DNA from: Nocardia sp. NRRL S-836 | Lineage (GTDB): Bacteria; Actinomycetota; Actinomycetes; Mycobacteriales; Pseudonocardiaceae | DNA: 64,000 bases | NCBI RefSeq assembly: GCF_001279525.1 | Contig: NZ_LGDY01000002.1 | Location: forward strand, 18,084-82,083 | Direction: 5' to 3' | In this document: piece after piece, positions 9,724-18,806 of the stretch | How positions within the stretch are numbered: position 1 is the stretch's first letter | Layout of the letters: each line of letters begins with the position of its first letter | Notes under the pieces: generated by a model | What the model was told of the DNA's origin: nothing | The model's database searches: none | What the model saw: the letters and a program-made list of their open reading frames with translations, nothing else | Position numbers and translations under genes: made by a program

Positions 9724-10833
9724 ATGCGCGCACTTGTTGCTGCAGGGCTGGTGCTGGTCGTCGCCGCGTGCTCCACGCCGGAGCCGGGCGGGAACGCGCC
9801 CTCGAAGGCGCCCGCTCCCCGGGGGCTGAAGGTCGAGCAGGTCGCCGGAGGGTTCGAGCACGCCTGGGACCTCGGGTTCCTGCCGGACGGCTCGCTGCTG
9901 GTCAGCGAACGGCCGGCGCGGCTCAAGCTGGTCAAGGACGGCCGGGTCACGCCGGTCGACGCCGACCTGGGCGACGTGCAGGTGCGCGGTGAGGGCGGGT
10001 TGATGGGGCTGGTCGTGCATCCGGACGGCAAGCGGTTCACCGCCTGCTACAACACGGCCGAGGACGTGCGGCTGGTGACGTTCCGGCTGGAGGGTGCCAA
10101 GGCCACGAAGACGAAGGACCTGCTCACCGGCATGCCGTCGAACTCCAGTGGGCGGCACTCCGGGTGCCGGCCGACGCTCGCGCCGGACGGGACGATGTTC
10201 GTGGCGACCGGGGACATCGCGCAGGGCCGCAACCCGCAGGACCGCACGAGCCTGGGCGGCAAGGTGCTGCGGATCGACCCGGAGACCGGTGAAGGGGCGA
10301 AGGGCAACCCGTTCGAGTCCTCGCAGAACGCCAACGAGCGGCGGATCTACAGCTACGGGCACCGCAACGTGCAGGGCGTGGTGTTCCGGCCGGGCTCCGG
10401 CCAGGCGTTCTCCAGCGAGCACGGGCCGTCGGTCGACGACGAGGTCAACCTGCTCAAGGCGGGCGGCAACTACGGGTGGGACCCGTCCCAGGGCGGCACG
10501 CGGGGCGGGTACGACGAGTCCGTGCCGATGACCGACCTGCGGCGCTTCCCGGACGCCGTGCCGGCGGTGTGGTCGTCCGGGTCGCCGACGGAGGCGATCT
10601 GCCAGCCGGCGTTCTGGAACGGCAAGCTCGCGGTCACCGCGCTCAAGGGCGCGAAGCTGATGCTGTTCACCCTCGACGACGCCGGCAAGGTGCGGGACGT
10701 CAGCGTCCCAGACGAGCTCAACGACCGGTACGGCCGCCTGCGTGCCGCCCGCACCGCACCCGACGGGTCGCTCTACCTCACGACGTCCAACGGCAGCGAC
10801 GACAAGCTGCTCCGGCTCACAGGAGCCGCGTGA
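9724..10833 (+). CDS. Lipoprotein PQQ-type glucose/sorbosone dehydrogenase family
   Basis: 369 aa from the ATG at 9724, chosen because it begins a good lipoprotein signal (MRALVAAGLVLVVAAC) with lipobox 'VVAAC'. The rest is the six-bladed propeller of the GSDH family: 'GFEHAWDLGFLPDGSLLVSE', 'GGLMGLVVHPDGKRFTACYN', 'SGCRPTLAPDGTMFVATGD', 'SYGHRNVQGVVFRPGSGQAF' and 'EVNLLKAGGNYGWDP'. The family oxidises aldose sugars with PQQ, although many actinobacterial members have no proven substrate. The mature protein should sit outside the membrane. Its 3' end overlaps the convergent MarR gene by 17 bp. No PQQ biosynthesis gene is in the window. Confidence 0.86.
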   Translation: MRALVAAGLVLVVAACSTPEPGGNAPSKAPAPRGLKVEQVAGGFEHAWDLGFLPDGSLLVSERPARLKLVKDGRVTPVDADLGDVQVRGEGGLMGLVVHPDGKRFTACYNTAEDVRLVTFRLEGAKATKTKDLLTGMPSNSSGRHSGCRPTLAPDGTMFVATGDIAQGRNPQDRTSLGGKVLRIDPETGEGAKGNPFESSQNANERRIYSYGHRNVQGVVFRPGSGQAFSSEHGPSVDDEVNLLKAGGNYGWDPSQGGTRGGYDESVPMTDLRRFPDAVPAVWSSGSPTEAICQPAFWNGKLAVTALKGAKLMLFTLDDAGKVRDVSVPDELNDRYGRLRAARTAPDGSLYLTTSNGSDDKLLRLTGAA

Positions 10834-11245
10834 GGCCGCGCACGAACGCCCGCTGCTCGTCGCCGAGCCCCGCGAAGTAGGCCTGGTCGGCGTCCTCGAC
10901 GTCCTTCATGGCCGTGCCGACCAGTGCCGTGCCCTCCGGCGTCAGCTCCAGCAGCCGGGCCCGCGAGTCGGCGGGGTCGACCGAGCGTGAGACGAGCCCG
11001 CGGTCCGCGAGCTTGCGCAGGACCTGCGAGGTCATCATCGGGTCGGTGCCCGCGTGCTCGGCCAGGCGTTGCTGCGAGGGCGCGCCGCCGTGCTCGCCCA
11101 GCCACCACAGCGAGGCGAGCAGCACGAACTGCACGTGGGTGAGGTCGTGCGGGGCCAGTGCCGCCCGCATGGCGCGCTGCCACGCGAGCGTCACCCGCCA
11201 CAGCAGGAAGCCCGGCGAGTCGTCCGGGCCGGAGAAACGGGTCAC
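10817..11245 (-). CDS. MarR-family transcriptional regulator
   Basis: 142 aa from a GTG at 11245 whose GTGA overlaps the stop of the SRPBCC gene by 4 bp, which fixes the start. The winged helix is clear: 'LTHVQFVLLASLWWLGEH', recognition region 'SQQRLAEHAGTDPMMTSQVLRKLADRGLVSR', and wing 'VDPADSRARLLELTPEG'. MarR proteins are dimeric repressors, usually of adjacent genes and often relieved by small phenolic ligands. Coupling to an SRPBCC ligand-binding-type protein suggests a two-gene unit responding to, or acting on, a hydrophobic molecule (inference). Confidence 0.9.
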   Translation of the reverse strand: MTRFSGPDDSPGFLLWRVTLAWQRAMRAALAPHDLTHVQFVLLASLWWLGEHGGAPSQQRLAEHAGTDPMMTSQVLRKLADRGLVSRSVDPADSRARLLELTPEGTALVGTAMKDVEDADQAYFAGLGDEQRAFVRGLTRLL

Positions 11246-11646
11246 GACGCCAATTTCACCAGCGCCTCGACGGCGTCGGGCAGGTCGGCCGTCACCACGG
11301 GTCCGAGGGACTGCGCGGCGGGCCCCTCGACCACCACCGAGTGCGTGACGCGGACACCGCCGGGCACCTCCTCGACGTGGTGCGTGAACCGCAGCACCGC
11401 GCCCGGCACGGCCGTCTCGTCCACGAAGCCCACGCCGTCGGTGACCGAGGTCAGCGTGAACGTGACCGGGCCCTGTCCGGTGACCACCATCGTGCCGCCC
11501 GACCCCTCGGCGAACGGCCCGTCCAGCGTCGCGGACTCCAGGCCCTCGTCCCACTCCGTCCACCGGGAGACGTCGCTCCACAGGGCCCAGACCGCCGCCG
11601 CGGTCGCCGGGCCTTCGACGCTGTGCTCGAACTCGAAATTCGTCAT
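11242..11646 (-). CDS. SRPBCC-fold protein (START/Bet v1-like)
   Basis: 134 aa. Typical opening 'FEFEHSVEGPATAAAVWALWSDVSRWTEWDEGLESATLDGPFA' and closing helix 'DLPDAVEALVKLAS' of the polyketide cyclase/SRPBCC superfamily, a helix-grip fold with a hydrophobic pocket. Members bind or modify lipids and aromatic compounds. No catalytic residues can be assigned. The ATG lies 6 bp from a -10-like hexamer, so the transcript may be leaderless. It is followed immediately by the coupled MarR gene. Confidence 0.86.
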   Translation of the reverse strand: MTNFEFEHSVEGPATAAAVWALWSDVSRWTEWDEGLESATLDGPFAEGSGGTMVVTGQGPVTFTLTSVTDGVGFVDETAVPGAVLRFTHHVEEVPGGVRVTHSVVVEGPAAQSLGPVVTADLPDAVEALVKLAS

Positions 11647-11652
11647 GCGTGC

Positions 11653-11681
11653 ATATTATCTGCGCGCTTAGCATCGCGCAA
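11653..11681 (-). promoter_or_regulatory. Likely sigma-70-type promoter of the SRPBCC-marR pair
   Basis: On the minus strand TTGCGC (11676-11681) is followed after 17 bp by TAATAT (11653-11658), in an unusually AT-rich patch for this genome. The first base of the SRPBCC ATG is only 7 bp beyond the -10 hexamer, so transcription would start at or next to the start codon. Confidence 0.5.
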
Positions 11682-11714
11682 CGGGCGGGCCGCGGCGGAC
11701 TCGGCGGGTGCCGC

Positions 11715-12329
11715 TCAGGACCGCGAGCGCAACCGGGGCCTGTGCTCCATTGCGGACAGGCCCTTCCAGGCCAGGTTGACCAGGTGCGCGGCCACCTCGT
11801 CCTTCTCCGGCTTGCGCACCTCCAGCCACCACTGCCCGGTCAGCGCGACCATCCCGACCAGCGCCTGCGCGTACAGCGCGGCGAGCTCGCGGTCGTAGCC
11901 CCGCTGGGCGAAGTGCACGGCGAGGACGTGCTCGACCTGCGAGGCGATGTCGTTGAGCAGCGACGAGAACGTGCCGGACGAGGAGGCCACGGGTGAGTCG
12001 CGCACCAGGATGCGGAACCCGTCCGTCGAGCCCTCGATGTAGTCGAGCAGGGCGCCGGCGGCCTGTTCGAGCAGCTCACGCGGGTGGCTGCCGCCTTCCA
12101 GCGCGGTGGCGATCTGGTTCATCAGGCGTCGCATCTCGCGGTCGACGACGACGGCGTAGACACCTTCCTTGCCGCCGAAGTGCTCGTAGACGACGGGTTT
12201 CGAGACGCCGGCGCGGTGCGCGATCTCCTCGATCGAGGTGGCCTCGAAGCCCTTCTCGGCGAACAGGGAGCGGGACACGGTCAGGAGCTGCTCGCGCCGT
12301 TCCCCGCCCGTCATCCTGACCCTGGTCAT
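11715..12329 (-). CDS. TetR-family transcriptional regulator
   Basis: 204 aa. The N-terminal helix-turn-helix is textbook: 'RREQLLTVSRSLFAEKGFEATSIEEIAHRAGVSKPVVYEHFGGKEGVYAVVVDREM'. The ligand-binding C-terminal half is helical and ends 'VNLAWKGLSAMEHRPRL'. It is divergent from the hydrolase gene at 12409, with 79 bp between the starts. Control of that gene and of itself is the default expectation for the family. The ligand is not known. Confidence 0.93.
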   Translation of the reverse strand: MTRVRMTGGERREQLLTVSRSLFAEKGFEATSIEEIAHRAGVSKPVVYEHFGGKEGVYAVVVDREMRRLMNQIATALEGGSHPRELLEQAAGALLDYIEGSTDGFRILVRDSPVASSSGTFSSLLNDIASQVEHVLAVHFAQRGYDRELAALYAQALVGMVALTGQWWLEVRKPEKDEVAAHLVNLAWKGLSAMEHRPRLRSRS

Positions 12330-12408
12330 CGAGTCAGCCTACTTCCGGAGCCGGTGCGGTCGCGTCGTGTCGGGTGGATTCGGGACGTGCGCGGGGGATG
12401 ATCGGGAA

Positions 12409-13548
12409 ATGGCCAGGCGCAAGATCGTCCGGATCACCGTCCTCTCGCTGCTGTCGCTGCTCGTGCTGGTCACGGCGGCGCTGGGCGGCATCGGCTGGTA
12501 CTACAGCGGTGAGCTGCTGGAACCGGCCGAGGTGCCGCAGCGGTACCCGGAGACCGCGCTCGGCCAGGACGGCGGCAACGTCGTGCTGGCCGAGTCGGCG
12601 CTGAGCACCCGGGCCGGCACGTTCGGACTCGTCTGGCCCGGCGGCACCGCGAAGGTCGGCGACGTCGAGACGACGCGGAACGGGCGCGTCGAACGACCGC
12701 TGCTGGAGGGCACCGCACCGCCGGAGGGCACCCGCGTGCGGATCGAGACCGACGTCTACGAGGGCAACCCGAAGACCGCGCTCGGACTGGTCTACAGCGA
12801 GGTGCGGGTGCCCGCCGAGCTGGGTGAGATGCCCGCGTGGCTCGTGCCGGCCGAGAACCGGGACACGTGGGCGATCACCGTGCACGGCCGCGGGGCGTCG
12901 CGCGAGGAGGCGCTGCGGGTCGTTCCGCAGTTGCACACCGCGGGGCTGCCGGTCCTGCTGATCACCTACCGCAACGACGCGGGCGCGCCCGCCTCCCCCG
13001 ACGGCCTCTACCACCTGGGCGACACCGAGTGGCGTGACGTCGAGGCCGCCATCAGGTACGCGCAGGGCCAGGGCGCGCGGAAGGTGCTGCTCTACGGCTG
13101 GTCGATGGGCGGCGCGATCGTCGGCCAGGCGCTCGCCCGCTCCGAGCTGGCCGGTGTGGTCGGCGGCGTCGTGCTCGACTCCCCCGTCACGAACTGGACG
13201 CAGACGCTGGACCTGCAGGCGCGCAACCGGGGCGTGCCGACGTGGCTCACCCCGGTCGCGGAGCTGGTCTCCGGCTGGCGCGCCGACCTCGACTTCGACC
13301 GCTTCGACCTGGTCCGCAACCCGCCGGGGCACCGGCCGTCGACCCTGGTCTTCCACGGCACCGCGGACGGCACCGTGCCCGCCCAGTCGTCACGCGACCT
13401 GGCCACCGCGGCACCCGGCCTGGGGTGGCCGCTGCGGTACGTCGAGATCCCCGGCGCCGACCACACCTCGGGGTGGAATGTGGCGACGGACACGTACCGC
13501 AGAGAGCTCGGCGAGTTCCTGACCAGCACGATCGGCCTGCGGCCGTGA
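12409..13548 (+). CDS. Membrane-anchored alpha/beta hydrolase
   Basis: 379 aa from ATG 12409. One N-terminal transmembrane helix (about residues 8-30, 'ITVLSLLSLLVLVTAALGGIG') is followed by an extracytoplasmic alpha/beta-hydrolase domain. The oxyanion region is 'WAITVHGRGASREEAL', the nucleophile elbow is 'YGWSMGGA' (G-x-S-x-G, Ser as nucleophile), the acid lies in 'FHGTADGTVP' and the His in 'GADHTSGW'. All three triad positions are present, so the enzyme should be active; the substrate is unknown. It diverges from the TetR gene, its probable regulator. Confidence 0.9.
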   Translation: MARRKIVRITVLSLLSLLVLVTAALGGIGWYYSGELLEPAEVPQRYPETALGQDGGNVVLAESALSTRAGTFGLVWPGGTAKVGDVETTRNGRVERPLLEGTAPPEGTRVRIETDVYEGNPKTALGLVYSEVRVPAELGEMPAWLVPAENRDTWAITVHGRGASREEALRVVPQLHTAGLPVLLITYRNDAGAPASPDGLYHLGDTEWRDVEAAIRYAQGQGARKVLLYGWSMGGAIVGQALARSELAGVVGGVVLDSPVTNWTQTLDLQARNRGVPTWLTPVAELVSGWRADLDFDRFDLVRNPPGHRPSTLVFHGTADGTVPAQSSRDLATAAPGLGWPLRYVEIPGADHTSGWNVATDTYRRELGEFLTSTIGLRP

Positions 13549-13648
13549 TCATGGGACCGGTCGTCGCCACGGCCGGTCGAGTGGTGGTTGGACAAGCGCG
13601 GGAGGTCTCATGACAACATGTGCGCTGGACGGGCGCCAACTCGTCCGT

Positions 13649-13719
13649 TCCGCCATGGTGTAAAGGCAGCACCTCGGATTTTGGTTCCGATGGTCCAGGT
13701 TCGAATCCTGGTGGCGGAG
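13649..13719 (+). tRNA. tRNA-Gln (anticodon TTG)
   Basis: Cloverleaf read by eye: acceptor TCCGCCA pairs with TGGCGGA at 13712-13718; anticodon stem TCGGA/TCCGA closes loop TTTTGGT (anticodon TTG); T-arm CCAGG-TTCGAAT-CCTGG. 71 nt including discriminator G; CCA is not encoded. It lies between a hydrolase gene and a GGDEF gene. Confidence 0.96.
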
Positions 13720-13811
13720 CTGGCATCGGTTCGCGTGGGTCTTCAGGAGGTGCGGAGCTGCCCGAGGAGACGGTCGACGAGCAGGGCAACGTGGGCCACC
13801 GCCACCACGAG

Positions 13812-15431
13812 ATGTCCGACGCGTGGCTGGTGGGCCGCGCGAGCGAGCTCGTCGCCGTGGCCCAGAGCAGTCACCTCGCCGCGCAGCTCGACGCGGCCAA
13901 CGAGATCGACCACATCCTCGCCGAGGCCCAGGGCCGCGGCGAGCCCCGCATCGTGGCGCAGCTGCTGCGCGCCGCCGCCGTGGTCCGGCTCGTCACGCCC
14001 GGCCTGGTCGACATGTCCGACCCGCGGCTCGACGAGATGCTCACGCACTGCCGCCGGCACGGCCTGATCGTGCTGGAGGCGGACGCGCGGGCGTTGCGCG
14101 GCCGCCGGTTCCTGCTGGGCAACGCCGAGGACAAGGCGCTCACCGAGATCGCGGCGGCGCTCGCGATGATGCTCGACGAGGAACCGGAGCCCGACCCGGT
14201 CTTCGACAAGCGGACGTGGGACCAGCTGCTGGCCACGACGCTGCAGGACATCGCCCTGGTGCTGACCCAGCTCGGCGTCTACGAGATGGCCGACGACGTG
14301 CTGGCCCGCGCGCACAACGCGCTGTGGGAGAGCGGTCAGCCGCACCAGATCTACGTGCACCTGGTGAACCGCACGCGCCTGCGGATCGGCTGGGGCCTGC
14401 GCCTCGAACGGGTGAACTTCCACGACGACGCGCACGAGCAGTTCCGGGTCGCCGCCGGGCTCGCCGAGGCCGCGGAGGTGCCGTTCCGGCAGTCGCTGCA
14501 CCCCGGCCGGCGCGACCTCGCCGCCGCCGAGCAGGTGCCGATCCTCGGTGCCGCGCAGGCGCTCACGAACCCGGCCGAGGACCACCTCGACCGGCTGTGG
14601 TCGTTGCGCGGGCTGTCGATGTACGCGCGGGAGCTGATCATCGTCGCGATCGCGCTGGCCCGCTGCCTGCAGGTGGCGAACCGGCTGGACGACGCGCTGA
14701 AGGTGCTCGGCGACACCCGCACGCAGATGGAGCACGACACGTCGGAACCGTCGCTGGTGCTGTCGCTGGAACGCGAGTACGCGCACCTCTGCGGTCCGCA
14801 CACGACCTCCGCCCTGCAGGCCTACAACGCGGCCCTGGAGGCCGAGCTGTGGGCGATGCGGGAGTCCCGCGTGGCCACGTTGACGACGCGCCGCGAACAC
14901 GAACGACTGACGCGCGCGCACGGCGCGATAGCGCAGCAGGCGTTGCAGGACCCGTTGACCGGCCTGCCGAACCGGCGCGCCCTCGACGACAAGATGCGCG
15001 AGCTCATCGCCGGTGAGGTGTACCCGTTCTCGATCGCGCTGGTGGACCTCGACGGGTTCAAGGGCGTGAACGACCGGCACTCGCACGCCGAGGGTGATGA
15101 TGTTCTTCGGGTGATTGCCAGCACACTCCGCCAGGCGTTGCGGGGTGACGACATGGTGGCCCGCTACGGCGGCGACGAGTTCGTGGTGCTGCTGCCGGGC
15201 GCCCCCCTGCACGCCGCGGAGGCAGCGCTGGGACGGGCCGTGGATGCCGTGGCAGGCCTGCCAATCGACCTCTCCCGCGGGGTCACGCTGTCGGTCGGCG
15301 TCATCTCGCTGCGCCCCCGCGAATCCGCCAACCAGGCCCTGTCAAGGGCTGACTCGGCGATGTACGTGGCGAAGCGGCAGGGTGGCTGCCAGGTTGCCGC
15401 TGTGGCGGGGGAGCCGTCCGCGGAGGCTTAG
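13812..15431 (+). CDS. GGDEF-domain protein with N-terminal helical (TPR-like) region
   Basis: About 539 aa from ATG 13812. The C-terminal ~170 residues form a diguanylate cyclase domain with '[16 protein letters not shown]' and the active-site motif '[10 protein letters not shown]' near residue 455, so c-di-GMP synthesis is plausible. The first ~360 residues are helical repeats without a membrane segment ('[21 protein letters not shown]', '[19 protein letters not shown]'), a TPR-like sensor region typical of actinobacterial soluble diguanylate cyclases. The start is uncertain. The only good Shine-Dalgarno (GGAGG, 13746-13750) is correctly spaced for a CTG at 13758, and a GTG at 13791 is also in frame. 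Confidence 0.86.
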   Translation: MSDAWLVGRASELVAVAQSSHLAAQLDAANEIDHILAEAQGRGEPRIVAQLLRAAAVVRLVTPGLVDMSDPRLDEMLTHCRRHGLIVLEADARALRGRRFLLGNAEDKALTEIAAALAMMLDEEPEPDPVFDKRTWDQLLATTLQDIALVLTQLGVYEMADDVLARAHNALWESGQPHQIYVHLVNRTRLRIGWGLRLERVNFHDDAHEQFRVAAGLAEAAEVPFRQSLHPGRRDLAAAEQVPILGAAQALTNPAEDHLDRLWSLRGLSMYARELIIVAIALARCLQVANRLDDALKVLGDTRTQMEHDTSEPSLVLSLEREYAHLCGPHTTSALQAYNAALEAELWAMRESRVATLTTRREHERLTRAHGAIAQQALQDPLTGLPNRRALDDKMRELIAGEVYPFSIALVDLDGFKGVNDRHSHAEGDDVLRVIASTLRQALRGDDMVARYGGDEFVVLLPGAPLHAAEAALGRAVDAVAGLPIDLSRGVTLSVGVISLRPRESANQALSRADSAMYVAKRQGGCQVAAVAGEPSAEA

Positions 15432-15478
15432 GCTGGTCCGCGGACTTCGAACCACCCAGCCTGTTAGGGAGAGCATTG

Positions 15479-16948
15479 ATGCTCGAAGGCCCTGTCAGCA
15501 CGGTCGTGCTCGCCGCCGGGGAAGGCACCCGCATGCGGTCGGCCACGCCCAAGGTGCTGCACCGGATCGCCGGACGGTCACTCGTCGAACACGCGGTGCG
15601 TGCGGCGGCGGGCACAGACCCCGATCACCTGGCCGTCGTCGTCGGCCACGGCCGAGAGTCGGTCACCGAGCACCTCGACGCCCTGTCCGGCGCGCTGGGC
15701 CGCAAGGTCACCGTCGCCGTGCAGGCCGAGCAGAAGGGCACCGGGCACGCGGTCTCGTGCGGGCTGGCCGAGCTGCCCCACGACCTGGGCGGCACCGTGG
15801 TCGTGAGCTACGGCGACGTGCCGCTGCTCGACACGCAGACCCTCACCGCGCTGCTCACCGAGCACTCCGCCGCGGGCAACGCCGTGACCGTGCTGACCGC
15901 CGAGGTGGACAACCCCACCGGGTACGGCCGGATCGTGCGCGACCCCGACGGCTCCGTGCAGCGGATCGTGGAGCAGAAGGACGCCTCCGTCACCGAGCAG
16001 CTGATCACCGAGATCAACTCGGGCGTGTACGCGTTCGACGCCGCGGTGCTGCGCGACGGCCTCTCCCGGCTGTCGACCGACAACGCGCAGGGCGAGCTCT
16101 ACCTGACCGACGTGCTGGGCATCGCCCGCGGCGACGGCAGGCGGGTGGGCGCGCTGGTCGCGTCCGACCGCTGGCTGGTCGAGGGCATCAACGACCGCGT
16201 GCAGCTGGCCGCCGTGGGCGCCGAGCTGAACCGCCGCCTCGTCGAGGGCCTGATGCGCTCCGGCGTCACGGTCGTCGACCCGGCGTCGGTGTGGGTGGAC
16301 GCGGACGTGCGGGTCGGCCAGGACGCGCTGATCGAGCCGAACGTACAGCTGCGCGCCGGCACGGTGATCGGCGCCGGTGCCGTGGTCGGCCCGGACACGA
16401 CGCTCTCGGGCGTGACGGTGGGTGACGGCGCGTCCGTCGTGCGCACCCACGGCAGCGACTCGGTGATCGGCGCCGGCGCCTCCGTCGGCCCGTTCGCCTA
16501 CCTGCGCCCCGGAACGTCACTGGGCGTGAAGGGCAAGATCGGCACGTTCGTGGAGACGAAGAACGCGCAGATCGGCGAGGGTTCGAAGGTCCCGCACCTG
16601 TCCTACATCGGTGACGCCACGATCGGCGATCACAGCAACATCGGTGCAGCATCGGTAACCGTCAACTACGACGGGGTGAACAAGCACCGCACAATCGTCG
16701 GTTCCCACTGCCGCACCGGCTCGGACAACATGTTCGTGGCGCCGGTGACGGTGGGCGACGGCGCGTACACCGGCGCGGGCACCGTCCTGCGCCGCGACGT
16801 CCCACCGGGCGCGCTGGCCGTGTCCGGCGGCCCGCAACGCAACCTCGAAGGCTGGGTCCTCAGCCGGCGCGAGGGCACGGCAGCCGCCCAGGCGGCGGCC
16901 GCGGCACTCGCGCAGCAGAATTCCGAGAAGACAGAGGAGGGTCGCTGA
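15479..16948 (+). CDS. glmU: Bifunctional UDP-GlcNAc pyrophosphorylase/GlcN-1-P acetyltransferase
   Basis: 489 aa. The N-terminal nucleotidyltransferase has '[20 protein letters not shown]' and the uridine-binding 'SYGDVPLLD'. The C-terminal half is a left-handed beta-helix of hexapeptide repeats ('[20 protein letters not shown]', '[19 protein letters not shown]') with the acetyltransferase segment '[13 protein letters not shown]'. It makes UDP-GlcNAc for peptidoglycan. A purine-rich SD lies just upstream of ATG 15479 (a TTG one codon earlier is possible). It runs almost directly into prs, the common actinobacterial glmU-prs pair. The Ala-rich C-terminal tail is a usual extension. Confidence 0.98.
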   Translation: MLEGPVSTVVLAAGEGTRMRSATPKVLHRIAGRSLVEHAVRAAAGTDPDHLAVVVGHGRESVTEHLDALSGALGRKVTVAVQAEQKGTGHAVSCGLAELPHDLGGTVVVSYGDVPLLDTQTLTALLTEHSAAGNAVTVLTAEVDNPTGYGRIVRDPDGSVQRIVEQKDASVTEQLITEINSGVYAFDAAVLRDGLSRLSTDNAQGELYLTDVLGIARGDGRRVGALVASDRWLVEGINDRVQLAAVGAELNRRLVEGLMRSGVTVVDPASVWVDADVRVGQDALIEPNVQLRAGTVIGAGAVVGPDTTLSGVTVGDGASVVRTHGSDSVIGAGASVGPFAYLRPGTSLGVKGKIGTFVETKNAQIGEGSKVPHLSYIGDATIGDHSNIGAASVTVNYDGVNKHRTIVGSHCRTGSDNMFVAPVTVGDGAYTGAGTVLRRDVPPGALAVSGGPQRNLEGWVLSRREGTAAAQAAAAALAQQNSEKTEEGR

Positions 16949-16950
16949 CC

Positions 16951-17934
16951 GTGAACCCGCAGATGTCCGGCACACCGAAGAAGAACCTGATGCTCTTCGG
17001 AGGTCGTGCCTACCCGGAGCTGACGGAAGAGGTCGCGAAGCACCTCAACGTCACCGTGACCCCGCAGCAGGCCTACGACTTCGCGAACGGCGAGATCTTC
17101 GTCCGCTTCGAGGAGTCGGTGCGCGGCTGCGACGCCTTCGTGATCCAGTCGCACACCGCCCCCATCAACCAGTGGCTGATGGAACAGCTGATCATGGTCG
17201 ACGCCCTGAAGCGCGCGTCCGCCAAGCGCATCACCGTGATCCTGCCGTACTACCCCTACGGCCGGCAGGACAAGAAGCACCGCGGCCGCGAGCCGATCTC
17301 CGCCCGCCTCATCGCGGACATGTTCAAGACCGCCGGAGCCGACCGCCTCGTCTCCGTCGACCTGCACACCGCCCAGATCCAGGGCTTCTTCGACGGCCCG
17401 GTCGACCACCTGTGGGCCATGCCCCTGCTGGCCGACCACATCCGCGGCAAGTACGCGGGCCACGACCTCACCGTCGTCTCCCCCGACGCGGGCCGCACCA
17501 AGCTCGCGGAGAAGTGGGCCGACACCCTCGGCGGCGCACCGATCGCGTTCATCCACAAGACCCGCGACCCCCTCCGCCCGAACGAGGTCGTCTCCAACCG
17601 CGTCGTCGGCAAGGTCGAGGGCCGCCTCTGCATCGTGATCGACGACATGGTCGACACCGGCGGCACCATCGCCGGAGCCGTGAAGCAGCTCCTCAGCGAG
17701 GGCGCCGCGGACGTGGTCATCGCCGCCACCCACGGCATCCTCTCCGGCCCGGCCACCGAACGCCTCTCCACCTGCGGCGCCCGCGAGGTCGTGTTCACCG
17801 ACACGCTGCCCATCCCGGCGGAGAAGCGCTTCCCGAACATGACCGTGCTGTCCATCGCACCCCTCCTGGCCCGCGTGATCCAGGAAGTGTTCGAGGACGG
17901 CTCGGTGACGTCGCTGTTCGACGGCAACGCCTAA
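16951..17934 (+). CDS. prs: Ribose-phosphate pyrophosphokinase (PRPP synthetase)
   Basis: 327 aa from GTG 16951, 2 bp after glmU. It contains the ATP-binding 'VILPYYPYGRQDKKHRGREP', metal-binding 'VDLHTAQIQGFFD' and the PRPP-binding loop 'VIDDMVDTGGTIAGA'. It catalyses ATP + ribose-5-phosphate to AMP + PRPP for nucleotide, His and Trp synthesis. It is followed after 13 bp by a strong terminator, so it ends the glmU-prs unit. Confidence 0.98.
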   Translation: MNPQMSGTPKKNLMLFGGRAYPELTEEVAKHLNVTVTPQQAYDFANGEIFVRFEESVRGCDAFVIQSHTAPINQWLMEQLIMVDALKRASAKRITVILPYYPYGRQDKKHRGREPISARLIADMFKTAGADRLVSVDLHTAQIQGFFDGPVDHLWAMPLLADHIRGKYAGHDLTVVSPDAGRTKLAEKWADTLGGAPIAFIHKTRDPLRPNEVVSNRVVGKVEGRLCIVIDDMVDTGGTIAGAVKQLLSEGAADVVIAATHGILSGPATERLSTCGAREVVFTDTLPIPAEKRFPNMTVLSIAPLLARVIQEVFEDGSVTSLFDGNA

Positions 17935-17947
17935 TCTCCTCTCGACG

Positions 17948-17985
17948 GGGCCTCCCGCGCTCGCTTCGGCACGCGCGGGAGGCCC
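17948..17985 (+). terminator. Rho-independent-type terminator after prs
   Basis: Perfect 13-bp stem GGGCCTCCCGCGC (17948-17960) with GCGCGGGAGGCCC (17973-17985), 12-nt loop, followed by a short T-containing tail (TTCGCCTTT). Confidence 0.85.
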
Positions 17986-18020
17986 TTCGCCTTTCCGCCC
18001 TGCGGTTCTTCACGGCTCCT

Positions 18021-18065
18021 CGCCGCTTTCGCCGCTTTCGCTGCTCTCGCTGCTCTCGCTGCTCT
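18021..18065. repeat. Five tandem 9-bp repeats
   Basis: CGCCGCTTT twice, then CGCTGCTCT three times without spacing. Non-coding context downstream of the prs terminator; no function is apparent. Confidence 0.85.
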
Positions 18066-18157
18066 TGCCGGGAGCCCACCCGCCACGCGGTCAATCACGG
18101 ACTCGCGCGGGGGTCCAACGCCCCACACGGAGGCGACGCCAGGGACAACGCCCCTGA

Positions 18158-18385
18158 TCGAGCGAAGCGAGACGACCTTCCCTCACCTCAGGCAGTTCAC
18201 GCCTATCGAGCGAAGCGAGACGTATCTACCTTCCCTCCATGGGTAGCGGTGACAAGCCCTTTGACCTGCGATTGGGGCTTGACTTTGAGGGCGGGGCGAT
18301 ATCCTGGTAGGGATCGGCCGGGCTCCCTTATGCCCGGCTTTTTAAGGCCGACTCATCGCCCCGCTAGAGGTCAAGCCCCAATCGC
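18158..18385. repeat. Dispersed intergenic repeat element, copy A (complete)
   Basis: Left part: two copies of TCGAGCGAAGCGAGA (18158 and 18206) exactly 48 bp apart. Right part: inverted arms, 18268-18300 against 18355-18385, with perfect 16-bp outer ends (GCGATTGGGGCTTGAC and its complement) and an inner CGGGGCGAT match. The arms enclose a short hairpin with a T-run. A second copy with the same spacing and identical 30-bp arm start lies at 63861-64000. No coding frame spans it. Confidence 0.85.
18317..18343 (+). terminator. Terminator-like hairpin inside the repeat element
   Basis: GCCGGGC (18317-18323), 8-nt loop, GCCCGGC (18332-18338), then TTTTT. It has the form of an intrinsic terminator for rightward transcripts, nested between the long inverted arms of the element. 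Confidence 0.7.
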
Positions 18386-18806
18386 TATCGTCGCGAAGCG
18401 GCGATGAACCCCGAACGTCGTCCCTGCCTGATCAACCACGCTGTCAAGGCGATCGACAACGTGCCTGAGCGACCCCGGTGCCAAGGCGACAGACAACGGA
18501 CCCAACCCAACCCCGGCGCCAAGGCGACCCAACGAGGGACGCAACTCAACCCCCCGCACCCAATGCGACACAGCCAAGGACCAACGCCGGCCCCCCGATT
18601 AGGCTCCCCGCTCCCCCTCACCTACACTGGTCGGGTTGCCTCGGCGAGGGCGAGCTCGACAAGCTCGGCGTGATCGACGCGGTGGCTTGATGCCGCGCGT
18701 GTTGTCCTGTTCCGCGCTGCTCGCCGCCGCTGGCCACCTTCCCAAACGCTGATACTTGTGCACCGCCCCGACGTACAAGGCCAGACCTGTTAAGGAGTAC
18801 CCCACC

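Larger units (their letters stand above)
17986..18806. other. Gene-free stretch between prs and rplY
   Basis: No convincing reading frame on either strand. It holds five 9-bp tandem repeats, a dispersed repeat element with tandem and inverted parts (18158-18385) and an internal terminator-like hairpin, all listed separately. From 18386 to 18790 there is low-complexity text with no recognisable gene; the rplY promoter should lie in its right part. Confidence 0.7.

Noticed and set aside
15476..15478. TTG one codon before the glmU ATG as start
   Set aside because: The ATG at 15479 is better spaced from the purine-rich SD and gives the usual N-terminus.
18756..18806. Upstream extension of rplY by 17 codons
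   Set aside because: The SD AAGGAG at 18792-18797 serves the GTG at 18807 and the L25 domain starts there.
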